A DNA stretch of 41,177 bases. It comes from Streptomyces tauricus. Lineage in GTDB: Bacteria; Actinomycetota; Actinomycetes; Streptomycetales; Streptomycetaceae. Below are positions 17,011 to 25,297 of this stretch, one piece after another (positions within the stretch are counted from its first letter, which is position 1; the number at the start of each line of letters is the position of its first letter). A program made the position numbers and the translations under genes. Below the pieces are notes generated by a model. That model was not told the origin of the DNA, did no database searches, and worked only from the letters and a program-made list of their open reading frames with translations. The stretch is taken from NCBI RefSeq assembly GCF_014650955.1, contig NZ_BMVY01000051.1, positions 1-41,177 on the forward strand. Reading direction: 5' to 3'.

Positions 17011-17040
17011 GGGGACCGCCGTCAGAACACGGCGGTCCCC
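17011..17040 (+). terminator. hairpin terminator after the nuclease gene
   Basis: GGGGACCGCCGT (17011-17022) and ACGGCGGTCCCC (17029-17040) form a perfect 12-bp stem with loop CAGAAC. It lies 74 bases after the nuclease stop and 34 bases before the next start, so the hypothetical gene downstream is probably transcribed separately. Confidence 0.7.
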
Positions 17041-17073
17041 CACCGCCGAAACACCCAAGGAGATTGCGTCGCC

Positions 17074-17622
17074 ATGACCGAGACCACGCCCGGGACGCCG
17101 CGGGAATCGGGACCGCTGACGCGTGTCCAAAAGACCCTGTTCATCCAGGACAACACGTATGCGCTCGTGAATCCGGCAGCGCCCCCCGAGCGCTTCACCG
17201 ATCCGGTGGAGACCGGCGTCGTGGCCATCACCCACAGGGGCGGAATCGCCGCCTCGGTCACCTGCGGCACGCATATCGGTGACATCCGGATCACCACCGA
17301 GACCTGGCCCACCACACCGCTCATCGCCGATGAGCCCTGGGAAGACATCGCCGAGATCTCACTCCCCTGGCCGGGTGGCCGCATGGTCCTCTGGAGTTCG
17401 GACGACGACGAACCGGACGAGATCACCCTCTACGAACACGCCGAACCCGGCTCCTACCGCATCCGCGCTCACGTAAGAGGTCGTGACCTGGGCGAAGACC
17501 GCACCGAGGACGACACGCCGGAAGAACATCTGCTGCAAATCTGGCCGGCAAAACCAGACCAGCCAAACACCCTCAAAACTACCGACCGTACCGGCGCCTA
17601 CTGGCGCTCCCAGCACGGGTAG
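17074..17622 (+). CDS. hypothetical protein, actinobacterial type
   Basis: This 182-residue acidic, soluble protein has no signal peptide or membrane segment. Its C-terminal part (ITLYEHAEPGSYRIRAHVRG, then EEHLLQIWPAKPDQP) has the look of a widespread uncharacterised streptomycete protein group; I cannot name a function. AAGGAG lies eleven bases before the ATG. It follows the secreted nuclease after a terminator. Because nuclease toxins are sometimes followed by immunity genes this deserves a check, but the hairpin between them and the non-toxin look of the nuclease argue against it. Confidence 0.7.
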   Translation: MTETTPGTPRESGPLTRVQKTLFIQDNTYALVNPAAPPERFTDPVETGVVAITHRGGIAASVTCGTHIGDIRITTETWPTTPLIADEPWEDIAEISLPWPGGRMVLWSSDDDEPDEITLYEHAEPGSYRIRAHVRGRDLGEDRTEDDTPEEHLLQIWPAKPDQPNTLKTTDRTGAYWRSQHG

Positions 17623-18321
17623 CTCTTCAAAAGCGGCGGGGTCCGCGAAAACGGCTGCACTCGGTACCGTAGCCGGCTCGGTTTGTGAGCGGCGCGGGCC
17701 GCCCGGGCTCTGCCCGAGTGAGTCGTAGTCCGGTTGGAGACCGTCAGGACCAGCCGTGCCGGTGCGGCAGCCGCCGAGGAGGCCTCCGGCTGGAGCTGCC
17801 ACGCGATCAGTGCCCGGATTCTCGCCAGGATCCGGCGCTGGTCCTCCCAGCCGGGCACAGCCGGCCCCGGGCCAGCTCCACCTCGAGTTCGGCGAACCGG
17901 TCCTGTCCTTCACCGCCCGCGACCACTCGCCGGTGCTGCGCGCCTTCCTCGACACCATCCGGAAGAACTGCCCCGACGCCGGTGCCGCGCTCAACGACCG
18001 TCTCCGGGCCCTGATTTGATTCGGGCGCTCTTCCCTTCGCGTCGGCGTACCCGGCTTCCCGGGACGGGTCGGCCTTCGCGTGAGGCGCATGGCGTGGACG
18101 AGCGAACCTCAGAGCAGTGCGACCGTCCTTTCGTTCGTGCGCAGTGACGGAACATGTCGAAGAACAGGATGCTGCGGCAGAAGTTGTCCGCGGAGAGTCC
18201 AGTGTGGCCGGGCGCTGCCGCGGCCAGGAAGCGCGGGAGGCGCTTTAGGTCATCCGGCCCCATGCGCCCGGCCACGTCCGTCGAGGGTCCCAGGCCGTCG
18301 AGGGATCGGCCGGGTGAGTGT
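17623..18321. other. gap with unrecognised coding-like scraps
   Basis: Two short stretches look like eroded protein. On the plus strand, about 17872-18019, GQLHLEFGEPVLSFTARDHS is followed by PVLRAFLDTIRKNCPDAGAA and a natural stop, resembling the C-terminal end of a regulator (LysR-like is a guess). On the minus strand, about 18150-18275, MGPDDLKRLPRFLAAAAPGH is followed by GLSADNFCRSILFFDMFRHC, which I cannot place. Neither has a credible start and both look like remnants. Confidence 0.3.
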
Positions 18322-18717
18322 TCACTGTCCCGGTGACCGTGCGTCGTACTCGTGCTGCGCCGTCAGGACGTCGTCGCTGTGCTCGACCGTCCAGTCGTAC
18401 AGACGGGTGAAGGGTTCACGGAAGGACTCGCCGAGGGGGGTGAGGGAGTACTCCACGCCGAGGGGAGAGGTCGCGAGCACCCGGCGTCGAATCAGGCCGT
18501 TGCGTTCGAGTTTGCGCAGTGTCTGGGTCAGTACCCGCTGGGTCACGCCCTCCAGCTGCCGCTTGATCTCGTTGAACCGCGTGGGTTGCTCCAGGACCGC
18601 CAGGACCATCATGGACCACTTGTCGGCGATCTGATCGAGGATGGGCCGACTCGGGCACTCGGCACTGAACCGCGGCATGCTGCGGGGCGGCAGGGGCGTG
18701 GGGTTGGTATCCATCAT
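18322..18717 (-). CDS. HxlR family transcriptional regulator
   Basis: The 131-residue protein is a typical HxlR winged-helix regulator. CPSRPILDQIADKWSMMVLA, RFNEIKRQLEGVTQRVLTQT and LRKLERNGLIRRRV are the recognition region, and SPLGVEYSLTPLGESFREPF is the wing. This family often senses reactive aldehydes, quinones or oxidants and controls a divergent oxidoreductase gene. The second ATG (18714) has the better spacing to AAGGA. It is divergent from the enoyl-CoA hydratase-like gene with 104 bases between, which contain paired GCAAACCT repeats. Confidence 0.9.
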   Translation of the reverse strand: MMDTNPTPLPPRSMPRFSAECPSRPILDQIADKWSMMVLAVLEQPTRFNEIKRQLEGVTQRVLTQTLRKLERNGLIRRRVLATSPLGVEYSLTPLGESFREPFTRLYDWTVEHSDDVLTAQHEYDARSPGQ

Positions 18718-18784
18718 GATCCTTGGTTGTCAAAAAGTGCGTTATTGACCGTCCTCGGCGCGCGGCCCAGGCTAGGTATGCGTT

Positions 18785-18811
18785 GCAAACCTACTGGCTC
18801 ATCGCAAACCT
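18785..18811. promoter_or_regulatory. GCAAACCT direct repeats in divergent promoter
   Basis: GCAAACCT occurs at 18785-18792 and again at 18804-18811, 19 bases apart, so about two helical turns, inside the short gap between hxlR and the hydratase-like gene. Same-face direct repeats next to an HxlR gene could be its binding site. No independent support. Confidence 0.4.
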
Positions 18812-18821
18812 TGGAACACTC

Positions 18822-19658
18822 ATGAATCTGCACGAGTACACGACGCTCCGCGTCGGCATCGACGCCGGAGTCGCGTGGATCACCCTGGACAACCCCCCTG
18901 TCAACGTGCTCAGCGGAACCCTGATCCGGGAACTGCACGACGTCCTCGGGACGCTGCGGGACGACCGCTCGGTCCGCGTCATCGTGTTCTCCAGCGCCAA
19001 CCCCGAGCTGTTCATCGCCCACGTCGACATCCACATCCTCAACGAGATGGACGAGTTGCAGGCGATCGCGGACCGCAACCCGGACGCCAACCTCTTCCAG
19101 GGGGTCGGCGAACTGCTCCGCCACCAGCCGCAGGTGACGATCGTCAAACTGGCGGGCAAGGCGCGGGCCGGAGGCGCCGAGTTCGTCGCGGCGGCCGACA
19201 TGGCCTTCGCCGCGCGGGAGACCGCGGGCATCGGCCAGAGCGAGGTACTGATGGGCATCGTGCCGGGCGGCGGAGGCACGCAGTACCTGCGCGAGCGGGT
19301 CGGGCGCAACCGGGCGCTGGAACTGCTGCTCACCGGCGATCTGGTGGATGCGGACACGGCGGCCGCCTACGGGTGGATCAACCGTGCGGTGCCCGCGGCT
19401 GACTTGGACGCGTTCGTCGACAGCGTGGCGCAAAAGATCGCCGCGCTTTCCCCGGAGCTCATCGCCGCCGCCAAGCAGCTGGTCCCTCCGGCGGACCTGA
19501 CAGACGGCCTGCGCGCGGAAAACGACGCGTGGGCCGAGCTGGTGAGTGGGGATCTGCCGCCACGACTCATGACAGGAGCCCTGGAGCGCGGTGCGCAGAC
19601 CCCTGCGGGCGAGCGCGATCTGGAATCGGTCATGCGAAGCGTCGCCGCCGGCCTGTAG
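18822..19658 (+). CDS. enoyl-CoA hydratase/isomerase (crotonase) family protein
   Basis: The 278-residue protein has the crotonase plan. GVAWITLDNPPVNVLSGTLI forms the N-terminal strands, VIVFSSANPELFIAHVDI the first oxyanion-hole loop and KLAGKARAGGAEFVAAADMA the second. QSEVLMGIVPGGGGTQYL carries the Glu expected in active hydratases, and YGWINRAVPAADLDAFVDSV is the C-terminal helix region. It would add water to, or isomerise, an acyl-CoA; the substrate is unknown. The frame extends upstream, but ATG 18822 matches the family start. No clear ribosome-binding site is seen, so a short-leader transcript is possible. The neighbouring HxlR regulator and downstream MDR reductase suggest control by a reactive compound. 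Confidence 0.87.
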   Translation: MNLHEYTTLRVGIDAGVAWITLDNPPVNVLSGTLIRELHDVLGTLRDDRSVRVIVFSSANPELFIAHVDIHILNEMDELQAIADRNPDANLFQGVGELLRHQPQVTIVKLAGKARAGGAEFVAAADMAFAARETAGIGQSEVLMGIVPGGGGTQYLRERVGRNRALELLLTGDLVDADTAAAYGWINRAVPAADLDAFVDSVAQKIAALSPELIAAAKQLVPPADLTDGLRAENDAWAELVSGDLPPRLMTGALERGAQTPAGERDLESVMRSVAAGL

Positions 19659-19833
19659 AGCCAGAGTCACGAGCCGGGCAACCCGCAGACAACATCCGTC
19701 CCGACCGTTTCGAGAGGCGGCAACCTCGCCGCCAAGGAATCACACCGCGACGTGGGGAAGCCCACCGGTGGCGACGCGCTCGTTCCCCGGGCCGGTGCCG
19801 GAAGCGCGCCCCACTCAAGAGGAGAGATGACCA

Positions 19834-20820
19834 ATGAGGGCAGCCTTCTACGACACGCCAGGTCCCGCCGAGAGTGTGCTGCGGGTGCTGGACGTCGAGC
19901 GCCCCGAGCCCGGTCCCGGCCAGGTCCGCGTCCGCGTCGCGCTCTCCGCGATCAACCCGGGCGACATGTTCATGCGGCTGAACTCCACCCCGCAGGACTT
20001 CCAGCGGGTCGGGGAGCACACCGGCCGCATTCCGCACCAGGACGGCACCGGAACGATCGACGAGGTCGGCGCGGGCGTCGACCCGAGCCGGATCGGTGAG
20101 CGCGTGTGGATCTGGATGGCCGGTGCCGGCCATCCCTGGGGAACCGCGGCCGAGTGGACCGTCGTACCCTCCGAGCAGGCTGTCGCAATGCCGGACGGGA
20201 TCTCCGACGAACTCGGCGCCTGCCTCGGCATCCCGGCGATGACCGCCCACTGGTGCCTGCACGCCGACGGCTCGCCCCGCGACCGCACCGTACTCGTCGC
20301 GGCCGGTGCGGGCGCCGTCGGGCACTACGCGATCGAACTCGGCCGGATCGCCGGCGCACGGATCGTGACGACGGTCAGCGGCCCGGAGAAGGCCGCACTG
20401 GCCAGGGCCGCGGACGCGGACCTCGTCGTGAACTACCGCGACGCCGACGCCGCCCAGCAGATCCTCGACAAGGCCGGGCCCGTCGACCGGATCATCGAGG
20501 TGTCGCTGACCGACAACCTCGAACTGGACCTGGCCGTCACCGGCCCGGGCGCGACCATCGTGACCTACGCGGCACAGCCCGAAGACCCGACGCTGCCGGT
20601 CTTCCGGCTCATGTGGTCCAATCTGGTGCTGCGGTTCGCCCTGCTTCTCACCGAACCACGGGAGGCGCTGCTGCGCGCCGCCGCAGAGATCACCACTGCC
20701 CTGCGCGAGGACGCCCTCACGCCACTGCCGGTGCACTCCTTCACCCTCGATGACGTGGCACTCGCACATGAGGCCGTCGAGAACGGCCTCATCGGTAAGG
20801 CTGTAGTCGACCTGCGCTGA
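19834..20820 (+). CDS. NADPH:quinone reductase-like MDR oxidoreductase
   Basis: The 328-residue protein is a zinc-free medium-chain dehydrogenase/reductase of the quinone oxidoreductase kind. It has the N-terminal GroES-like domain (GPGQVRVRVALSAINPGDMF), HQDGTGTIDEVGAGVDPSRI, and the NADPH fold with TVLVAAGAGAVGHYAIELGR. The Cys/His ligands of zinc alcohol dehydrogenases are absent. It likely reduces quinones or enones. GAGGAGAG sits seven bases before the ATG. It lies 175 bases after the hydratase-like gene on the same strand, possibly in one transcript, and is followed by an IS scar. Confidence 0.9.
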   Translation: MRAAFYDTPGPAESVLRVLDVERPEPGPGQVRVRVALSAINPGDMFMRLNSTPQDFQRVGEHTGRIPHQDGTGTIDEVGAGVDPSRIGERVWIWMAGAGHPWGTAAEWTVVPSEQAVAMPDGISDELGACLGIPAMTAHWCLHADGSPRDRTVLVAAGAGAVGHYAIELGRIAGARIVTTVSGPEKAALARAADADLVVNYRDADAAQQILDKAGPVDRIIEVSLTDNLELDLAVTGPGATIVTYAAQPEDPTLPVFRLMWSNLVLRFALLLTEPREALLRAAAEITTALREDALTPLPVHSFTLDDVALAHEAVENGLIGKAVVDLR

Positions 20821-21068
20821 CCGCTTGAGCCAACGCAAGGCGGAGAGGGCCAGCCGGACATCCTGCAGCTGCCACATCCGTGAGTCCGGGCGCCGCGCCG
20901 CCGGCCCCGGCCGACCGCGCGGCGGGGCGGGGCGCGGGCAGCAACGGCTTGATGAGCGGTCACAGTTCATCCGACACGATCCGCGGCCGCGACTGACGCT
21001 TCGCCAGCCTGACCAACGAACAGACAAGCCGACAGCCACACGCTCAACGGCACTTGTTGGAGCCAGTG

Positions 21069-21467
21069 CAAAAGGGGCTCCACGACAGGACGAAGTCCTG
21101 TCGACCGGGGCAGGACGGGCAGCAAACACCATGTGCTCACCGATGCCCCCGGCTTCCCTCCAGCGGGATCACGCTGACCGGCGGCAACCGCAATGACGTC
21201 ACTCAACTCGTCCCGCTGCTCGAAGCACTACCACCGGTACGGGGCAAGCATGTCCGGCCGCGCCGTCGACCGGACGCTGTCCTCGCTGATCGTGGTTACG
21301 TCCACGACCAGTACCGTCGCCTGCTCCGGCTGCTCGGCGTGAAGCCACTGATCGCGCACCGGGACACCGCACGCGGCTCGGGTCCTGGCCCCCAACGCCG
21401 GGTCGCGGAGCGCGTCTTCGCCTGTCTGTACTGGTTTCTCCGCCTGCGGATCCGCTCAGCCATCTGA
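21069..21467 (+). pseudogene. IS5-type transposase C-terminal remnant
   Basis: VDRGRTGSKHHVLTDAPGFP is read in one frame and ITLTGGNRNDVTQLVPLLEA with VLADRGYVHDQYRR and RVAERVFACLYWFLRLRIRS in another, matching the second half of IS5-group transposases including the C-terminal Glu region. At least one frameshift near 21170 and loss of the N-terminal half make it dead. Its 3' end runs directly into a truncated DUF5959 gene on the other strand, which probably marks the insertion joint. Confidence 0.75.
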
Positions 21468-21702
21468 TGTCTCTGTCGGCTGCCAGCTCGTCCAGGGACG
21501 AGGACCAGCCGTCCAGATCCTCGGGTGACAGACACATCTCAAGGCGCCCGTTGGCAAAGCCGCTCGTGACGACGGCCTCGGCATCGACGTAGTCGTCGTA
21601 CCGAGTCGCCCCCGGCCCGTGTCGGCCAAGCATCCGCAGCCGGACGCTGCTGCCCCCGTCGGCCAGGAGGGGCACGGCGGGCGGCGCAGCCGAACCCGGC
21701 AA
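21468..21702 (-). pseudogene. DUF5959-like protein, 3' end cut by IS remnant
   Basis: The leftward frame reads SVRLRMLGRHGPGATRYDDY, VDAEAVVTSGFANGRLEMCL and SPEDLDGWSSSLDELAADRD, close to my recollection of DUF5959 proteins of streptomycetes, which often sit beside regulators and have no known role. After the residues around IRWL the frame continues into the IS5 remnant, so the natural C-terminus is gone. A normal start and ribosome-binding site are not obvious. Confidence 0.5.
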
Positions 21703-21885
21703 CCGCCCTGGCGGCAGATCAGACGATCTTCACCATGGGCACCCGCCGACGACCAGCACGAGTACCCCGCCCGCCCCGCACACCAGACCGTGACCTGCGT
21801 ACTTCATGTCGCACAGGTCTCTTTGGGAATGCGGCACTCTTCGCCCGGATGCAGACCCGCGGCGTGCGTGGCGGTAGGTCTTTGA

Positions 21886-22857
21886 TCAGCCGTCGATGGC
21901 GGCCATGTTGTCCGCGTCGTAGCGCTCGCCGGAGGCCCGGGGCAGGTCGTTCAGGCGGGCGACGTGGCCGGCAGTGAGCTCGATGTGGTCGGCGGCGGCG
22001 TTCTCCTCCAGCCGGGCGACTCGCTTGGTGCCGGGGATGGGCGCGATGTCGTCACCCTGGGCGAGCAGCCAGGCCAAGGCGACCTGTGCGGGCGTGGTGT
22101 CGATCTCGGCGGCTACGGCCCGGACCTCGTCGACGATCCGCAGGTTGCGTTCCAGGTTGCCGTCGGCGAAGCGGTGGTTGGTGCGGCGCCAGTCGTCGGT
22201 GTCGAGATCGTTCAGGGAACGGATGTTGCCGGTCAGGAAGCCGCGGCCAAGTGGGGAGTACGGCACGAAGCCGATACCCAGTTCGCGCAGGACAGGCAGG
22301 ATCTCGGCCTCCGGGTCGCGGGTCCACAGGGAGTATTCGGACTGGACCGCGCTGACCGGATGCACGGCATGAGCGCGGCGGATCGTGGCGGGGCCGGCCT
22401 CCGACAAGCCGATGTGGCGGATCTTGCCTTCGGCCACCAGTTCGGCCAGCGCGCCAACGGTCTCTTCGATGGGCGTGCCGGGGTCCACCCGGTGCTGGTA
22501 GTAGAGGTCGATGTAGTCGGTACCCAGGCGCTTCAGTGACCCCTCCACGGCCAGGCGGATGTTGGCCGGGGTGCTGTCCGGAGCCGTGCCACCGGTGTGG
22601 GAGATCAGTCCGAACTTGGTCGCCAGCACGACCTCGTCCCGGCGTCCCCGCACGGCCCGGCCGACCAGTTCCTCGTTGATGAAGGGGCCGTACCCCTCGG
22701 CGGTGTCGATATGGGTGACGCCGAGGTCCAGAGCACGTTGGATCGTGCGGATCGACTCGTCGTCGAACTGGCCGGCTCCGGTGTAGAACGCCGACATCCC
22801 CATGGCTCCGAGACCGATGCGCGAGACCTTGAGGCTGCCTAGCAGAACGGTTTTCAT
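21886..22857 (-). CDS. aldo/keto reductase
   Basis: The 323-residue protein has the complete catalytic tetrad of the aldo/keto reductases: Asp51 and Tyr56 (HIDTAEGYG), Lys81 (LATKFG) and His122 (YYQHRVD). LVAEGKIRHIGLSEAG, YSLWTRDPE, GFVPYSPLGRGFLTG and PIPGTKRVARLEENA complete the NADPH-binding barrel in the pattern of the YajO/IolS-like group. It reduces aldehydes or ketones with NADPH. I start it at ATG 22857 (MKTVLLGSLKVS), eight codons inside the longest frame, with GGGAAGG about nine bases before. It is divergent from a TetR gene, and a GTACC-type operator lies just upstream. Confidence 0.92.
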   Translation of the reverse strand: MKTVLLGSLKVSRIGLGAMGMSAFYTGAGQFDDESIRTIQRALDLGVTHIDTAEGYGPFINEELVGRAVRGRRDEVVLATKFGLISHTGGTAPDSTPANIRLAVEGSLKRLGTDYIDLYYQHRVDPGTPIEETVGALAELVAEGKIRHIGLSEAGPATIRRAHAVHPVSAVQSEYSLWTRDPEAEILPVLRELGIGFVPYSPLGRGFLTGNIRSLNDLDTDDWRRTNHRFADGNLERNLRIVDEVRAVAAEIDTTPAQVALAWLLAQGDDIAPIPGTKRVARLEENAAADHIELTAGHVARLNDLPRASGERYDADNMAAIDG

Positions 22858-22885
22858 GGCGCGGACTTCCCTTCCCATCACTTAG

Positions 22886-22899
22886 GTACCGAACGGTGC
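22886..22899. promoter_or_regulatory. GTACC-type operator, aldo/keto reductase side
   Basis: GTACC GAAC GGTGC is one mismatch from the perfect GTACC-N4-GGTAC repeats at 22984 and 23686. It lies 29 bases before the reductase start codon, suitable for repression of the leftward promoter by the adjacent TetR protein. Confidence 0.6.
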
Positions 22900-22983
22900 A
22901 GAACGCTAACACATCAAGACCGGCCGGTACTGAAATGCGTTCACCCCCTTGAGCGGGATGAAAACGCCGGTCAGCGTAGATCT

Positions 22984-22997
22984 GTACCGAGAGGTAC
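22984..22997. promoter_or_regulatory. GTACC-N4-GGTAC operator, tetR side
   Basis: GTACC GAGA GGTAC is a perfect inverted repeat ending nine bases before the TetR ATG. This tight spacing suggests a very short leader and autorepression. Confidence 0.7.
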
Positions 22998-23006
22998 GCT
23001 TGTTGG

Positions 23007-23612
23007 ATGGGTAACTCCCGCAAGGCCGTCATGGGCCGGCCGCGAGGATTCGACATCGACCAGGCGCTGGAACGCGCGATGCGGGTGTTCTGGGCGCGAG
23101 GTTACGAAGGCGCAAGCCTCGCCGAGCTGACCGGCGCCATGGGGATCACCAAGACGAGCATGTACGCGGCCTTCGGCAACAAGGAACAGTTGTTCCGCAA
23201 GGCCCTCCAGCGCTACGGAGCGGGGCCGGCCGCCTATGCCACGTGCGCCCTGGAGGAGCCCACCGCACGGGCCGTGGCCCTGGCGTTCCTCCGCGGAGCG
23301 GTCCGCACCACGACCCCTCCCGAGGGCCCCTCCGGGTGCCTGACCGTGCAGGGCGCGCTGGCGGCGGGCGACGAGAGCCAAGCCGTCCACGACCTGCTTG
23401 TCGATTGGCGCAACGACGCAGGAGTCCGCCTCGAGGAGCGCTTCCGGCGCGCCGTCGACGAGGGCGATCTTCCACGCGACGCCGACCCCCGGCGTCTTGC
23501 CCGGTTCGTCATGACGATGGGTTTCGGCATCGCGGTGCAGGCCGCCAACGGCCTCGGCCCTGCCGAGCTCGATGAGATCGTCGACACGGCGATGCTCGGC
23601 TGGCCTGCGTAG
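23007..23612 (+). CDS. TetR family regulator of the GTACC operators
   Basis: The 201-residue protein starts MGNSRKAVMGRPRGFDIDQA, continues LERAMRVFWARGYEGASLAE, and has the recognition helix in MGITKTSMYAAFGNKEQLF, a TetR group typified by GRPR-FD N-termini. The C-terminal domain (GPSGCLTVQGALAAG, RFVMTMGFGIAVQAANG) resembles the LmrA/YxaF-like class often linked to oxidoreductases and reactive chemicals. An internal ATG at 23031 (MGRPRGFD) is an alternative start. It is divergent from the aldo/keto reductase gene. Matching palindromes before the reductase, before itself, and before the downstream SnoaL-like gene imply a three-promoter local regulon. Confidence 0.9.
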   Translation: MGNSRKAVMGRPRGFDIDQALERAMRVFWARGYEGASLAELTGAMGITKTSMYAAFGNKEQLFRKALQRYGAGPAAYATCALEEPTARAVALAFLRGAVRTTTPPEGPSGCLTVQGALAAGDESQAVHDLLVDWRNDAGVRLEERFRRAVDEGDLPRDADPRRLARFVMTMGFGIAVQAANGLGPAELDEIVDTAMLGWPA

Positions 23613-23685
23613 CGGCCGCACCCCTTCGCCTCCCCCGGTGAGACACCTCCTCAGGTGAGGGCCGTGACAGTGCGGCAAAACTTCG

Positions 23686-23699
23686 GTACCGTCCGGTAC
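23686..23699. promoter_or_regulatory. GTACC-N4-GGTAC operator before the SnoaL-like gene
   Basis: GTACC GTCC GGTAC, perfect arms, lies in the 202-base gap after tetR and about 115 bases before the SnoaL-like start. It indicates a separate repressible promoter for the SnoaL-like and Gfo/Idh pair. Confidence 0.65.
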
Positions 23700-23814
23700 G
23701 GAAGTGTCGAGCGGTGGTTCCCTCGCCACGCCCACGATCACCGCGACTAGACCGTCAAGGACCGTCGCGCAACACCGAGCACGACCTCCGCTCCGGAGGC
23801 TGAAGAAGGAGATC

Positions 23815-24207
23815 ATGTCCGACGCCGACCTGCGCGAGTTCTACCTGCGCTACATCGGGGCGCTCAACGCCCACGAGATCCACCGCATGGACGAGTTCAT
23901 CAACGACGAGCCCACCCTGAACGGCGAGCCGGGCACTCGGGACCAGGTCATCGCCGTGCTGAACGGCATCATCGACGCGGTCCCGGACTTCCACTGGGAA
24001 CCCCGGGAGATCGCCGTCGACGGTGATCGCCTGGCCGCCCGTCTGACCAACACGGGCACGCCCGCCAAGGAGTGGCTCGGCGTGGCCCCCACCGGCGCCT
24101 CGTTCGAGATAGTCGAGTACGCCATCTACCAGGTTCGTGACGGCCGGTTCGTACACATGACGGCCCTGCACGACGCCGAGACCCTGAGGCGGCAGCTCGG
24201 TGCCTGA
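23815..24207 (+). CDS. SnoaL-like (NTF2-fold) polyketide-cyclase family protein
   Basis: The 130-residue protein begins DLREFYLRYIGALNAHEIHR and MDEFINDEPTLNGEPGTRDQ, continues GIIDAVPDFHWEPREIAVDG, ARLTNTGTPAKEWLGVAPTG and VEYAIYQVRDGRFVHM, the ester-cyclase/SnoaL pattern in an alpha+beta barrel. Such proteins act as small cyclases, hydrolases or isomerases, often beside oxidoreductases. AAGAAGGAG lies directly upstream of ATG 23815, which excludes the longer upstream frame. Its stop overlaps the GTG of the next gene by eight bases, so the two are translationally coupled and controlled by the GTACC-type operator upstream. Confidence 0.85.
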   Translation: MSDADLREFYLRYIGALNAHEIHRMDEFINDEPTLNGEPGTRDQVIAVLNGIIDAVPDFHWEPREIAVDGDRLAARLTNTGTPAKEWLGVAPTGASFEIVEYAIYQVRDGRFVHMTALHDAETLRRQLGA

Positions 24208-25297
24208 CCTTCGTGAACCGATCGGCGTCGGCATCGTCGGCCTGAGCGCCACGGGAGGCTGGGCGGCCGGGGCTCACCTGCCCGCGCTGAACGCCGTCGA
24301 CGGAATCGAGCTTCGCGCGCTGGCGGCGAGCTCCCAAGACTCGGCCCAGGCCGCAGGAGCGGCGTATGGCGTACCCGCGTACACGTCGGTCGAGCAACTC
24401 GCCGACGACGAGAACGTCGACCTCGTGGTGGTCGCCGTCAAAGTGCCCCGGCATCGAGAACTCGTGCTACCCGCGCTGAAGGCAGGAGTGCCGGTGCTCT
24501 CCGAGTGGCCGCTCGCCGTCGACCTGCGCGAGGCCGAGGAGATGGAGCGGGCCGCCGGGACGACGCGCACCTTCGTCGGTCTTCAGGGACGCTCCTCGCC
24601 CACCTTCCGCTGGCTGGCCGACCTCGTGTCCGAAGGATTCGTGGGGCAAGTGCTCTCCGCCACTGTCGTGGCGTCCTCGACCGAATGAGGCACTGCGGTG
24701 TCTCCGAACATGCTCTACACGCTCGACCGCAAGCTCGGGGCCACGATGCTGACCATCGCGTTCGGACACGCGGTCGACCTGGTGTCGATGGTCGTCGGCG
24801 AGCTTCAGGAAGTGGTCGCCACAACTGCGACCCGGCGCCGCCAGGTTCCCCTCGGGCGCACCGGGCAGGTCGTTCCCATGACCGCCGAGGACCAGATCGC
24901 GATCTCGGGCACCGTGGAAGGTGGGGCGATCCTGTCCGTCCACCACCGTGGAGGCGCGGCGTCGGGTGCGGGGTTCTCTCTGATCATCGACGGCACGGAG
25001 GGGAGACTTGAGATCACCGCCGCCGAGTTCCCGCACATCGGTCCGGTCACGGTGCGTGGCACACGCGGCGGCGGTCGGCCCACGAAGCTCACGCTGCCCA
25101 GCGGCTACGACGCCCATCCCGGCCTGGCCGGAACAGCGATCCACACGCTGGTGCACGCCTACGCCGCGATTCGGGACGACCTCGTCCACGGAACGGCTGT
25201 CGCCCCGGACTTCACCCACGCCGTCAAGCGCCACCGACTCCTTGACGCGATCGTGCGGTCCGCTGCCACAGGCCAACGAAAAGCCCTTCACCCTTAG
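24200..25297 (+). pseudogene. Gfo/Idh/MocA family oxidoreductase with one in-frame TGA
   Basis: The first 162 codons encode a Rossmann domain (IGVGIVGLSATGGWAAGAHL, VVVAVKVPRHRELV, VLSEWPLAVDLREAEEMERA) and end SSTE-stop. The same frame resumes at once with GTAVSPNMLYTLDRKLGATM and LTIAFGHAVDLVSMVVGE and runs 200 more codons to the natural C-terminus. Relatives (Gal80-like group) carry STEWG here, so the TGA at 24686-24688 most simply replaces a TGG Trp codon. One base change therefore splits a normal 365-residue NAD(P)-dependent sugar or polyol dehydrogenase. A GTG at 24698 could allow re-initiation of the second part, but neither half should be active alone. The gene starts inside the stop of the SnoaL-like gene. 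Confidence 0.82.

Noticed and set aside
19630..21132. 500-codon leftward open frame over the MDR gene
   Set aside because: The rightward gene has a full NADPH fold and a good ribosome-binding site; the leftward translation is shadow-like.
24698..25297. Independent 199-residue gene
   Set aside because: It is in the same frame as the upstream Gfo/Idh/MocA N-terminal half and completes that protein across one TGA; the family does not occur as this half alone.
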